A DNA stretch of 64,000 nucleotides. Origin: Bacillus canaveralius (GTDB taxonomy: Bacteria; Bacillota; Bacilli; Bacillales; Cytobacillaceae). The DNA lies in assembly GCF_002860125.1 (NCBI RefSeq), contig NZ_PGVA01000044.1, positions 50,511 to 114,510 of the forward strand. The letters are read 5' to 3'. Each line of letters opens with the position of its first letter. The stretch's first letter is position 1. The position numbers and the translations under genes were made by a program. Shown here piece by piece: positions 56,231 to 63,870 of this stretch. The notes beneath the pieces were generated by a model that was not told the origin of the DNA, searched no databases, and worked only from the letters and a program-made list of their open reading frames with translations.

Positions 56231-57019
56231 ATGAAAAAACACATTTATTCCATGCTCGCAGCTGTGACCATCTCTGGTGCAATCGGAGTTAATGCTCAAG
56301 CTGAAGAAGTGGTTGTCGAAAAAGGAGATACGCTATGGGCACTTGCTCAAAAGTATGAAATAGCGGTTAGTGACATAAAGGAATGGAATGCATTATCAAA
56401 TGATCTCATTCGTCCCGATGATGTATTAACCGTTTCTCCGGTAAAGAATTACATAGTAAAATCCGGTGATACTCTTTGGGAAATCGCAAAAGATCAAAAA
56501 GTGAATGTTGACGATCTTTTAAAGTGGAATAACTTAAGTTCCGATATGATTCACCCGGATGCCAATCTTGTTATTTACTCAAATAAGCAAGCAGCGGTTC
56601 CGGCAGCTCAAGTTGTGGCAGCGGCAGCCCCCGCTGAACAACCAGCAAGGGCAGAAGTTGCCGTAAATCCGGCACCGGCTCCAGCACAAACCAAACCAGA
56701 ACCAACTCCGGCTGAGCCAGAAAGCAACGCAAAGGAATTGACTGTAACAGCTACTGCTTATACAGCGAGCTGTGAAGGATGTTCGGGTGTGACTGCCACC
56801 GGGATTGATTTAAATGCCAACCCGGACGCAAAAGTGATCTCTGTTGACCCTAATGTCATTCCGTTAGGATCCAAAGTCTATGTTGAAGGTTATGGTTATG
56901 CGGTTGCAGGAGATACAGGAGGAGCCATTAAAGGAAACGTGATCGACATCTTTATCCCTGATAAGCAGGAAGCTGTCAATTGGGGAAGAAAGCAAGTGAA
57001 AGTTCAAATATTAGACTAA
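56231..57019 (+). CDS. yocH: secreted LysM/3D-domain cell-wall protein (YocH-like)
   Basis: The 262-residue precursor has a signal peptide (about 1-24), two LysM domains (about 26-70 and 72-115; VEKGDTLWALAQKYEIAVSDI and VKSGDTLWEIAKDQKVNVDDL), an Ala/Pro-rich linker and a C-terminal 3D domain (about 172-262) with three Asp in AGDTGGAIKGNVIDIF. It is a cell-wall-bound autolysin or lytic-transglycosylase-like enzyme. It matches B. subtilis YocH in architecture, and the WalR box upstream supports this. A dispersed repeat starts only two bases after its stop. Confidence 0.88.
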   Translation: MKKHIYSMLAAVTISGAIGVNAQAEEVVVEKGDTLWALAQKYEIAVSDIKEWNALSNDLIRPDDVLTVSPVKNYIVKSGDTLWEIAKDQKVNVDDLLKWNNLSSDMIHPDANLVIYSNKQAAVPAAQVVAAAAPAEQPARAEVAVNPAPAPAQTKPEPTPAEPESNAKELTVTATAYTASCEGCSGVTATGIDLNANPDAKVISVDPNVIPLGSKVYVEGYGYAVAGDTGGAIKGNVIDIFIPDKQEAVNWGRKQVKVQILD

Positions 57020-57021
57020 TA

Positions 57022-57171
57022 GAGTAAATTTCACAATGTAATAAGCTAAACCGAAAAACGAATGAAATTTTATACAATAAACAGAAGTATGGCGCAGGAA
57101 AAGAATAATATCTTAATCTTAAATAATTGTTCGTTTTACAATTAAAGAATTGCTTTATGAAATTCATTCAA
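57022..57171 (+). repeat. dispersed 150-bp repeat, copy 2
   Basis: It starts GAGTAAATTTCACAATGTAA and ends GAAATTCATTCAAT, with the inner pair GAAAAACGAA and TTCGTTTTAC (one base changed). The right terminal repeat has lost the final CTC. It lies directly after the yocH-like stop and may act as part of its 3' UTR. Confidence 0.83.
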
Positions 57172-57175
57172 TATC

Positions 57176-57203
57176 AAAAAACTGCCTTTTGGGCAGTTTT
57201 TTT
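57176..57203. terminator. bidirectional terminator after repeat copy 2
   Basis: AAAACTGCC and GGGCAGTTTT enclose four T; T runs form on both strands. It can end the yocH-like transcript and the minus-strand coiled-coil transcript. Confidence 0.85.
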
Positions 57204-57320
57204 ATGCGTCTTGTTCATTGACCAGCAGCACCATCAGTCCATCCTCAATAACAAAAGAACTGCATTGGCCGGAGGGAGTGGAAACGTATCATTGTTTGCC
57301 TTTTTTGCCGGTTTTATCAC
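57202..57320 (-). pseudogene. possible frameshifted mini-gene after the coiled-coil gene
   Basis: A GTG overlaps the stop of the coiled-coil gene (GTGA) and opens a 28-codon frame, MIKPAKKANNDTFPLPPANA, that ends at 57234. A second frame nearby reads PSGQCSSFVIEDGLMVLLVN and ends at 57202, exactly at the terminator. A single-base shift near 57275 would join them into one protein of about 39 residues. Sequencing error, decay or two unrelated frames remain possible. Confidence 0.3.
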
Positions 57321-58096
57321 TTTCCAACAGGCGTTTTTTGTTGTGATTTGCTTATGTGCTGATCTGTATCAGGCCCTTTTTTTCGTGAAACCATACCAAA
57401 AAGAAAACCGGAGGTCAGCTTAAAATGCTTTTCAAGCTTTTCTTTTAACGACAGGACTTGTTCAAACAAGCTCTCTCTTAAAAATTCAAGTTGTCTCATC
57501 ACTTTATGTGTTAAAGCATCCTGTTCATCGAGCCGTTCCATAACGGTTCGATGGTAGATTTCCTCTGTATTTAGTTTATTTAATATTTCTTTCTCCATTT
57601 CCTGCTGGCTTTCCAGTTGTTTTGCAAGACCTTCAGATAGTTCTTCACTTTTCTCGAGTTTATGGGCAAGTCCTTTTAGCGAATCATCCTGAAAAGAGAG
57701 CTGATCGAGAATCGCTTGATTGATCGCTTCATCGCTTTCGATATTTTTTGAGACCTGGTTATTGAATTTTTCCAAAAGCTCGAGCCTTTGTAAAACTTTC
57801 TGATTAACAACTTCCTGGTTTTGGAGCAGATCCAACATTTGCAAGGCAAAAAGCTCTTGATCATCAATTCTCGTAAACATTCCTTCGAAATAAAGTTTTT
57901 GTTCTGTTGCAGAGCTTTTAAGAGATGAATCAACATGCTGGACAGACTGATTGATCATAGTATTGATCGCCTGCTGTTCTTCAATAAAATCGGCGAGGAG
58001 ATTCCTTTGAAAAATAGTTTGATTGGATGTTTCGTTTTCCGGTACTTCCTGAATATATAGACGGGGCTCTAACTGTCCATTTAAAAATAGGTTCAT
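57317..58096 (-). CDS. coiled-coil protein of unknown function
   Basis: The 259-residue protein is almost entirely helical and rich in Glu, Gln and Leu. Heptad-like runs extend from about residue 35 to 225 (DQELFALQMLDLLQNQEVVNQ, LAHKLEKSEELSEGLAKQLES), with several repeats of a pattern like LLExxxNQxV. The start has an AAGGAGTG site. It has no signal peptide or membrane segment. The C-terminus (after 230) is basic and Ser/Lys-rich. I do not recognise the family; structural, cell-division or stress-scaffold roles are open. It is flanked by repeat copies 2 and 3. Confidence 0.65.
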   Translation of the reverse strand: MNLFLNGQLEPRLYIQEVPENETSNQTIFQRNLLADFIEEQQAINTMINQSVQHVDSSLKSSATEQKLYFEGMFTRIDDQELFALQMLDLLQNQEVVNQKVLQRLELLEKFNNQVSKNIESDEAINQAILDQLSFQDDSLKGLAHKLEKSEELSEGLAKQLESQQEMEKEILNKLNTEEIYHRTVMERLDEQDALTHKVMRQLEFLRESLFEQVLSLKEKLEKHFKLTSGFLFGMVSRKKGPDTDQHISKSQQKTPVGK

Positions 58097-58226
58097 CGAA
58101 ACACTCCTTTCGAAGCCTTAATCATTCACTAAATTAATTTATTTTATGTCACCAGCCCTATAGATGAGACAGCTAAACATTGAATTGGGATAAATGCCTA
58201 ATGATGGTACAATGCCTGGGCAGATT

Positions 58227-58323
58227 TAACAGGAATTTGCCGTAGGAAACGAATAATACCATGTTAATTTTAAATAACTGTTCGTTTTTCAATTAAAGAA
58301 TTGCTTTATGAAATTCATTCAAC
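58227..58323 (+). repeat. dispersed repeat, copy 3 (5'-truncated or diverged)
   Basis: It keeps AACAGGAATTTGCCGTAGG, CGAATAATA, TTCGTTTTTC and the right end GCTTTATGAAATTCATTCAA, but the left terminal repeat and the left GAAAAACGAA arm are missing or unrecognisable. It sits between two minus-strand genes. Confidence 0.78.
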
Positions 58324-58337
58324 TAATAAAAATTACA

Positions 58338-58372
58338 ACAAAACAGGACTTTGGAGTCCTTTTTGTTGTTTT
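58338..58372 (-). terminator. terminator of the glycosyltransferase gene
   Basis: AGGACT and AGTCCT enclose TTGG; T-rich sequence follows on both sides, the plus side having TTTTTG. Confidence 0.65.
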
Positions 58373-59478
58373 CATAAGCGCTTGTATAAGTACTCGACAA
58401 CGCGGTTAAAATCCTCATATTTTTCCAAAAAGGCTGTCACAGTCTCTCTATGCTGATTTCGCAGATGATCGTTTTCGAGAAAAGCAATAATCTCTTCTTC
58501 CATGCTTTTTATCATAAGGCCGCGGGGAAGCTCGAGTACGAGTTTGTTTTCCCTTAAAAATGCTTCATTAATTTCTTCCTGTCCCGGTAAGGCCCGCAGC
58601 AGTAGAATGGGGAGTTTCTTCACCAGGCACTCGCTTATCGTCACACCGCCAGGTTTGGTAACCACCAAATCCATTTCGTCGTACAGACGGTTCATTTGTT
58701 CCCTTGATTCAATGTACTCAAGCGGGACAACCGACGGGCTGGCGAGTTTCTTCAGTTTCTGAAATAGCGTTTTATTTTTTCCGCAAAGGACAAAATATTT
58801 CATCTTTTGTGACGGAATCAGCTTGCCACAAAGGTCGCCAATCGAACCAACGCCTAAATTTCCTCCAGTAATCAGGATATTAAATGTGGCCCGCCGTTTA
58901 CGGTCCGGCACCTGCCCATTAAATGTAGGATGGACAGGAATCCCGGTCACGATCACCCTCGCCGCATCAATCTGTTTTTCAACAAGAAAACGCTTATGTG
59001 TAACACTTGGTACGATATGTAAATCAATATTTTTAATTCCCCATACTGTATTAATGAAAAAGTCTGTGTAGGAATTTACTACAAAACCAGTAAACTCCCC
59101 GTTGTTTTTAAGAACATTGAGCAAATAGGAGGGAAGGCAATGCGTACAAATGACAATATCCGGGTTCTCCTCGGAGAGCAATTTTTTCATGCTTTTTAAA
59201 AAAAGCTTTTCATAAAACAAAAATGATTGGTCCGGCTTATCATTTAAATACGCATTCCTAATATAGATTTTGCTATAAAAATCTGGCAGCATTTTAATCG
59301 CCCAAAGATAAAGAGCCGAAGTCATTTTTTCCAATCTTTTCGACGTGTAATGAAATAAATCGACTGTTTTACACTGCATAAACGGGTCCGCCTTTTTTAA
59401 GTAGGCGGCTATTGCATCCGCTACCTGGTGGTGGCCTGATGATATTTGCAAAAATGGCAATAGCAAAACCTTTTTCAC
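58372..59478 (-). CDS. ykoN: MGDG synthase-like glycosyltransferase (UgtP/YkoN type)
   Basis: The 368-residue protein starts at a GTG with AAGGATG upstream and reads MKKVLLLPFLQISSGHHQVADA, the diacylglycerol glycosyltransferase N-domain (with the SSGHHQ motif). The C-domain has the nucleotide-sugar site VTKPGGVTISECL and the GGNLGVGSIG loop. It should transfer a sugar to a lipid acceptor for glycolipid or lipoteichoic acid anchor synthesis. B. subtilis YkoN is the closest layout, and a divergent YkoQ-like phosphoesterase gene follows here as well. The frame to 59487 has no better start. Confidence 0.85.
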   Translation of the reverse strand: MKKVLLLPFLQISSGHHQVADAIAAYLKKADPFMQCKTVDLFHYTSKRLEKMTSALYLWAIKMLPDFYSKIYIRNAYLNDKPDQSFLFYEKLFLKSMKKLLSEENPDIVICTHCLPSYLLNVLKNNGEFTGFVVNSYTDFFINTVWGIKNIDLHIVPSVTHKRFLVEKQIDAARVIVTGIPVHPTFNGQVPDRKRRATFNILITGGNLGVGSIGDLCGKLIPSQKMKYFVLCGKNKTLFQKLKKLASPSVVPLEYIESREQMNRLYDEMDLVVTKPGGVTISECLVKKLPILLLRALPGQEEINEAFLRENKLVLELPRGLMIKSMEEEIIAFLENDHLRNQHRETVTAFLEKYEDFNRVVEYLYKRL

Positions 59479-59630
59479 GAAAAACATCCTTTTTTTGTTT
59501 ATTTTCCTACATTACAAAACCGATTATGCGGATGAATCGATATTTTCCACCAGTAACCGACCATTGCCATCAACTCCCACTAGGCCTTTCAACCTATCCC
59601 TACTATACTAATGAGTGGGGAGGAGATAAA

Positions 59631-60446
59631 ATGTCAATTTATTTTTTAATGATTATAGTGGTCTTTCTTGTCCTGGTATTTTATAAAGCTAATAGAAACA
59701 CAAGCAAAGTAGCGGTTAATTCAATTACGGTGGCACGCACAAATCTGCAAATATCAAAAAAACAACTACGTATTCTGCATTTGTCAGATCTGCATCTCGA
59801 AAATATTTCAGTAACTCCTGCAGAGCTGTTTCGAATTATATCAGATCAGCCGGTCGACCTGATCGCTTTAACAGGGGACTTCCTTGACCGGAAACGAACC
59901 GTTACAAAACTGATCCCCTATCTTGAAGTATTAAAAAGCCTTAAACCCCATTATGGAACTTACGCCGTTTTCGGCAATCACGACTATATACTTAAAGAAA
60001 AAGATTTTAACGTATTAAAACAAACACTTGAGCAATATGGGTGTAAAACACTGCAAAATGAGCATTGCACAATCGAACTCAATGGGGAAAAGCTGAATAT
60101 AATAGGAATTGATGATTTTAGTACAAAGCGCAGTGACATCGCTAAAGCGTATCATGGGTTGCCTGACGGTTATCATCTCGTCATCACTCACGACCCGAAT
60201 ATCGTTCTTGATATGAAAGATTATCATTATGATTATTTACTTTCTGGCCATTTTCACGGTGGGCAAATCCATTGGCCTAAGCCATACCATTTAGTAAAGA
60301 TGGGCAAGCTTGTCCGAATGAATATGGTAAAGGGCTTGCATTATCATCATGGAAAACCCTTTTACATTAGCGAAGGCTTGGGACAGACCGGTGTCAATAT
60401 ACGAATCGGCAGCCGGCCGGAAATTACCTTCCACGAAATAGGCTAA
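59631..60446 (+). CDS. ykoQ: membrane-associated metallophosphoesterase (YkoQ-like)
   Basis: The 271-residue protein has an N-terminal membrane helix (2-20) and the calcineurin-type metallophosphoesterase motifs LSDLHL (DxH), GDFLDRK (GDxxD), GNHDY (GNHD), ITHDPN and SGHFHGGQ (GHxH). The His/Asp residues bind two metals. Such proteins hydrolyse phosphodiesters, for example UDP-sugars or nucleotides. The ATG follows GGGGAGGAG; the open frame to 59412 has none. It is divergent from the glycosyltransferase gene, as in B. subtilis, so both may serve envelope lipid metabolism. Confidence 0.88.
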   Translation: MSIYFLMIIVVFLVLVFYKANRNTSKVAVNSITVARTNLQISKKQLRILHLSDLHLENISVTPAELFRIISDQPVDLIALTGDFLDRKRTVTKLIPYLEVLKSLKPHYGTYAVFGNHDYILKEKDFNVLKQTLEQYGCKTLQNEHCTIELNGEKLNIIGIDDFSTKRSDIAKAYHGLPDGYHLVITHDPNIVLDMKDYHYDYLLSGHFHGGQIHWPKPYHLVKMGKLVRMNMVKGLHYHHGKPFYISEGLGQTGVNIRIGSRPEITFHEIG

Positions 60447-60463
60447 CTTAATGTTGTTAGCAG

Positions 60464-60491
60464 AACGGTACCAAAATGGTGCCGTTTTTTT
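60464..60491 (+). terminator. terminator of the phosphoesterase gene
   Basis: AACGGTACC and GGTGCCGTT (one G-T pair) are followed by TTTTTTT. Confidence 0.85.
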
Positions 60492-60495
60492 ATAT

Positions 60496-60631
60496 GAGTC
60501 AATCTCAAAATGTAATAAGTTAAACCGATAAAAGAATGAAGTTGTCTAGATATACAGGAGTATGCCGTAGGCAAACGAATACTGTCTCAATTGAAGTAAC
60601 TGTTCGTTTTTCACTTTATGAAACTCATTGA
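60496..60631 (+). repeat. dispersed repeat, copy 4
   Basis: It starts GAGTCAATCTCAAAATGTAA, has TTAAACCGATAAAAGAATG, ACAGGAGTATGCCGTAGG and TTCGTTTTTC, and ends ATGAAACTCATTGA. About 13 bases before the right terminal repeat are missing. It begins four bases after a terminator. Confidence 0.82.
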
Positions 60632-60839
60632 TAATAAATATTTTCTGAAAGTTGAAAATATTATAGTGGTAAAATATTTTATTTCGATTTTCGAATAAAA
60701 TCCTTGCAACTTATGCGAATAATGGTTAAATTAAAAATTGTCAGTCGACATTTTTTTTGCGTGCTACAATAACAATATGCAGAAGAATCGGGACGTCTGA
60801 TCAGGTATTTTTGATGAAAAAAGAAACGGAGAGAGAGAA

Positions 60840-61313
60840 ATGAAAAAAATTTTAGCATTATGTATGGTTGCCTTATTATTATCGGTAATCGGGGCATGTT
60901 CAAATGACAAAGCTGCCTCAAATGGAGAGGAAGCAAAGCAAGCGGAAAATAAAACAGATGATAACCAAAAAGCAGTAAAATCTGCGCTGCTGACTTATCA
61001 AAACGACGTTATGAAAGAAATTCGCACCATGGAAGCTGCCTTTACAGATGAAGAAAAGGACTTAAATGAGGCTCTGGCACAGTTCGGGAATAACGTGTCA
61101 GAGATTGCACTCCCAAAAGAATTAAGTGCCCAGAAAACTGAACTTGAAGCAGCAACTGGGAAATTAAAAGAATATTATACGAATAAAATAAACGGAGAAT
61201 CAGCAAACACAGAACAGACAGATGCACTAAAACAGGAGTACATCGATCAAATCACTAAAGTATTCGAAGATGCAAAAGCTATACCACCTTCTTTTGATGG
61301 AGTCTTTCAATAA
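60840..61313 (+). CDS. lipoprotein with helical mature part
   Basis: The 157-residue precursor has a lipoprotein signal with lipobox IGAC (MKKILALCMVALLLSVIGAC) and a mature part rich in Lys, Glu and Asn, largely helical (coiled-coil-like, ALLTYQNDVMKEIRTMEAAF). The function is not recognised; it is anchored at the outer face of the membrane. The ribosome binding site is ACGGAGAGAGAG. A terminator follows the stop within 12 bases. Confidence 0.72.
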   Translation: MKKILALCMVALLLSVIGACSNDKAASNGEEAKQAENKTDDNQKAVKSALLTYQNDVMKEIRTMEAAFTDEEKDLNEALAQFGNNVSEIALPKELSAQKTELEAATGKLKEYYTNKINGESANTEQTDALKQEYIDQITKVFEDAKAIPPSFDGVFQ

Positions 61314-61322
61314 ACGAACCGC

Positions 61323-61350
61323 AAAAAACCCGGATTTTTCGGGTTTTTTT
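61323..61350 (+). terminator. terminator of the lipoprotein gene
   Basis: AAAACCCG and CGGGTTTT form a stem with a six-base loop and a T run. Confidence 0.88.
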
Positions 61351-61422
61351 CATGATTAAATTCTGGTAAGGAATACGCCTGGCGTAGTCGGAAAAGCTAA
61401 GTTGGAAAGGAGCTGGCTACTG

Positions 61423-61575
61423 ATGAAAAAAAAGGAGCAGGATACGAAGGCTTCAATGGCACCTGGCTTGGATATGGACGAAGAGCTCGATGCCGAGGCA
61501 ACCGAACGAGAGATTGAAATGGGAGAGTATACAAATGTTACAACACTCTCCCTTGATGAAGTAGATCCAAGTTAA
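61423..61575 (+). CDS. small acidic protein, 50 aa
   Basis: The ATG follows GGAAAGGAG and the product MKKKEQDTKASMAPGLDMDE continues with DAEATEREIEMGEYTNVTTL. It is acidic with no membrane segment, and it ends before a U-tailed hairpin. I do not recognise it. It is too short for typical ORF cut-offs, but the ribosome binding site and terminator support a real gene. Confidence 0.62.
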   Translation: MKKKEQDTKASMAPGLDMDEELDAEATEREIEMGEYTNVTTLSLDEVDPS

Positions 61576-61586
61576 TTGAAGAAAGC

Positions 61587-61618
61587 AAAAAACTGCCAGC
61601 TCGTTCCGGCAGTTTTTT
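61587..61618 (+). terminator. terminator of the 50-aa ORF
   Basis: AAAAAACTGCC and GGCAGTTTTTT flank a nine-base loop; the arms are also symmetrical enough to act on the other strand. Confidence 0.85.
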
Positions 61619-61762
61619 GTAAGTGACAATTCTAATTGATTCATGTATCATTTTGGAAAATACTAAAAAATCTCATTGGAAATTTTGTAATCGACATGGA
61701 TGTCTGATCAGGTGTCCATGACCATCCTGAACTGGGATATTGGTTTGAAAGGGGGGAAAGGG

Positions 61763-62725
61763 TTGTTCAATAGATTAAATAAGCGGACGACTGGTATCAT
61801 TCTGGTATTGGCAGGTACAACCCTGTGGGGTGTTTCGGGAACTGTCGCGCAATTTCTTTTTCAAGAAAAAAATTATCAAGCTGATTGGCTTGTCGTTGTA
61901 AGGCTCCTTATCTCCGGAATGATTTTGCTGGCTTTATCAGGGGCAAGACAAGGGAAGAAGAAATTATTTAGTGTGTGGAGCGACAAGAATGGCTGGTTAA
62001 GCATCGTTCTGTTTGGTCTTGTTGGAATGCTCGGAGTCCAGTATACATATTTTGCGGCAATTGAAGCAAGCAATGCTGCCACAGCTACACTTCTCCAATA
62101 TTTAGGCCCAGTTTTTATCACTTTGTATCTAGCTTTACGGACAAAATCATGGCCCGGCATAAGGCAAATAATTGCTGTCATACTGGCGTTAGCGGGTACA
62201 TATCTGTTAGTGACTGCGGGAACACCGTCATCTCTGGCGATATCGGGCACGGCATTATTCTGGGGATTAGCTTCCGCCTTAGCACTTGCTTTTTATACCG
62301 TTCAGCCGCTTAAATTATTGAAGGAACATGGAACTATTTCCGTCATCGGCTGGGGCATGGTAATTGGCGGTATCGGGATGAGCTTTGTCGCTCCTCCATG
62401 GGAAGTTCATGGCGAAGCGTCAATCTCGGCTGTACTGGCGATTCTGTTTGTAATACTTTTCGGAACCTTAATCGCATTTTTTTGCTATTTAGAAAGCCTA
62501 AAGTATCTGCAGCCATCAGAAACGAGCTTGCTTGCCTGCGCAGAACCCTTATCTGCTGCGCTGCTGGCTGTAATCTGGCTTAACACCCCTTTTGGTTTGG
62601 CGGAATGGGGAGGCGCGGTTTGCATTATCATTACCGTTATTCTATTATCAAGCGCTAAAGAACAAAATCGTCAAGTCCCCGAGGCGAACACTGGGGATGG
62701 ACAACCGACTAAGGTCTCAATTTGA
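61763..62725 (+). CDS. EamA/DMT-family transporter
   Basis: The 320-residue protein has ten hydrophobic segments in two EamA repeats (about 10-150 and 160-300), with GTTLWGVSGTVAQFLFQ in the first helix and the repeated AAIEASNAATATLLQYLGPVF and LKYLQPSETSLLACAEPLSA motifs. This is a drug/metabolite exporter (RhaT/YdcZ-like superfamily); the substrate cannot be told. The chosen TTG at 61763 has GGGGGG six bases before; an ATG at 61700 opens a longer frame without a good site. Confidence 0.85.
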   Translation: MFNRLNKRTTGIILVLAGTTLWGVSGTVAQFLFQEKNYQADWLVVVRLLISGMILLALSGARQGKKKLFSVWSDKNGWLSIVLFGLVGMLGVQYTYFAAIEASNAATATLLQYLGPVFITLYLALRTKSWPGIRQIIAVILALAGTYLLVTAGTPSSLAISGTALFWGLASALALAFYTVQPLKLLKEHGTISVIGWGMVIGGIGMSFVAPPWEVHGEASISAVLAILFVILFGTLIAFFCYLESLKYLQPSETSLLACAEPLSAALLAVIWLNTPFGLAEWGGAVCIIITVILLSSAKEQNRQVPEANTGDGQPTKVSI

Positions 62726-62772
62726 CCAGCTTGGTACATAAGGGTTATTAGAACAAACAGAAAAATAGTTCC

Positions 62773-62800
62773 GCATTCCTTTTAATGGAATGCTTTTTTT
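62773..62800 (+). terminator. terminator of the EamA gene
   Basis: GCATTCC and GGAATGC form a 7-bp stem followed by seven T. Confidence 0.88.
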
Positions 62801-62891
62801 ACGAAAAAACAGCGAAATATAGGGTATGAATGATCTTTTTCAAAAAGGGTAAAGATTGGTACTAAACACTTAAAGAAGGAGATGGACATCG

Positions 62892-63305
62892 ATGCATAAA
62901 TTCTTTGTGTTGGTAGGCATCGTTTTTTTACTCACTGGATGCGGTGGAGAAGCAGGTGAAAAGCCGGAACCAAGCAGACCAGTTGAACCGGAACAAGGCG
63001 AAAATCCTACTGCAACAAATACAAAAGGTGAAGCCGAACCGCTAACGTTAAATGAATTGGAAAGTCGAATTACGGTCAATATGAATTACGATACTTATGC
63101 GGCAGAAATACAATCCTGGGCAGAACAAGGACAGGCTTCTATTAAGGAAACGGTACAATTGCCGGAAGACAAGGAGGGGTCCACGGCCGATATCATTCAA
63201 GTAGCCGATGGATTTATGGGCGTGGCAAACAATGGGCAAAAAATAACCGATGTAAAAATATTCATGTCAGTAGACGAGGCAATTGACTACTTTGAAGGGC
63301 AGTGA
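62892..63305 (+). CDS. small lipoprotein of unknown function
   Basis: The 137-residue precursor has a lipoprotein signal with lipobox LLTGC (residues 13-17), a Pro/Glu-rich linker (EKPEPSRPVEPEQGENP) and a short mature domain with a helix-strand pattern (LNELESRITVNMNYDTYAAEI). It is anchored outside the membrane. The function is not recognised. The ATG has AAGGAGATGG upstream, and the gene is followed by a terminator and repeat copy 5. Confidence 0.72.
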   Translation: MHKFFVLVGIVFLLTGCGGEAGEKPEPSRPVEPEQGENPTATNTKGEAEPLTLNELESRITVNMNYDTYAAEIQSWAEQGQASIKETVQLPEDKEGSTADIIQVADGFMGVANNGQKITDVKIFMSVDEAIDYFEGQ

Positions 63306-63310
63306 TAGGT

Positions 63311-63340
63311 CGCCTCCCAACCAGGGAGGTTTTTCTTTTA
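63311..63340 (+). terminator. terminator of the lipoprotein gene
   Basis: CCTCCC and GGGAGG form a 6-bp stem followed by TTTTTCTTTTA. Confidence 0.82.
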
Positions 63341-63346
63341 TTTTAA

Positions 63347-63486
63347 GAGTGAATTTCATAAAAGCATTCTTTAACTGAAAAACGAACGGTTATTTATAGT
63401 TAAGACAGTATTATTCGTTTCCTACGGCATACTCCTGTTAATTTAGACAACTTCATGTTTAGCTTGTTACATTGTGAAATTTACTC
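63347..63486 (-). repeat. dispersed 140-bp repeat, copy 5 (inverted)
   Basis: This copy is in the opposite orientation to the others. Its left end GAGTGAATTTCAT and right end GTGAAATTTACTC are good terminal inverted repeats. On its own strand it has AACAGGAGTATGCCGTAGG and GTTCGTTTTTC, and lacks about 14 bases including the left GAAAAACGAA arm. It begins seven bases after a terminator. Confidence 0.83.
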
Positions 63487-63580
63487 TTTAAAACAGCGAT
63501 ATTTTTTCCCGGAAATAGGCGGCCCGTCTAGCACATTTTGATCTTTTACATATTATAAAAGGAAAAAGGGAGGGATATCA

Positions 63581-63826
63581 ATGTCAAAGAAGAATCGGAA
63601 ACGGACAGTCATTGATGCTGATGAAGTAATCATTCGGACTGATCGAGTCATTATTGATGACGGCGAGCGCCATTGGCGTCTTGATGATGAGTGGGAAGAC
63701 CGTAGTGAAAGCCGGGATGACCATGAGGAACACCATATTGACAACCGAAACAAAAATAAAAAGAACAACTCCGAAGATAAGAATGATAACGAAAAGAAAC
63801 AGCGCAGGGGTTTTTCCTGGATTTAA
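63581..63826 (+). CDS. highly charged small protein, 81 aa
   Basis: The product MSKKNRKRTVIDADEVIIRT is followed by an acidic region with many Asp, Glu, Arg and His, and an Asn/Lys-rich tail ending GFSWI. It appears intrinsically disordered after residue 30. The ATG follows AGGGAGG, and a TATAA-like stretch lies about 40 bases upstream. I do not recognise it; spore-associated or RNA-binding roles are guesses. A terminator follows. Confidence 0.62.
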   Translation: MSKKNRKRTVIDADEVIIRTDRVIIDDGERHWRLDDEWEDRSESRDDHEEHHIDNRNKNKKNNSEDKNDNEKKQRRGFSWI

Positions 63827-63832
63827 TAAACT

Positions 63833-63870
63833 GAGATGCAGGCTGGATTTGCCTGTGTCTCGTTTTTTAT
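63833..63870 (+). terminator. terminator of the charged 81-aa ORF
   Basis: GAGATGCAGGC and GCCTGTGTCTC pair with one mismatch region, followed by GTTTTTTATTTTTT. From here to 64000 I see no gene. Confidence 0.8.

Noticed and set aside
57127..57423. 98-codon plus-strand frame
   Set aside because: It starts in the repeat, crosses a terminator and lies opposite the coiled-coil gene.
60790..61735. Shared 12-mer GTCTGATCAGGT upstream of 60840 and 61763
   Set aside because: A 12-base match between two places in 64 kb is expected many times by chance.
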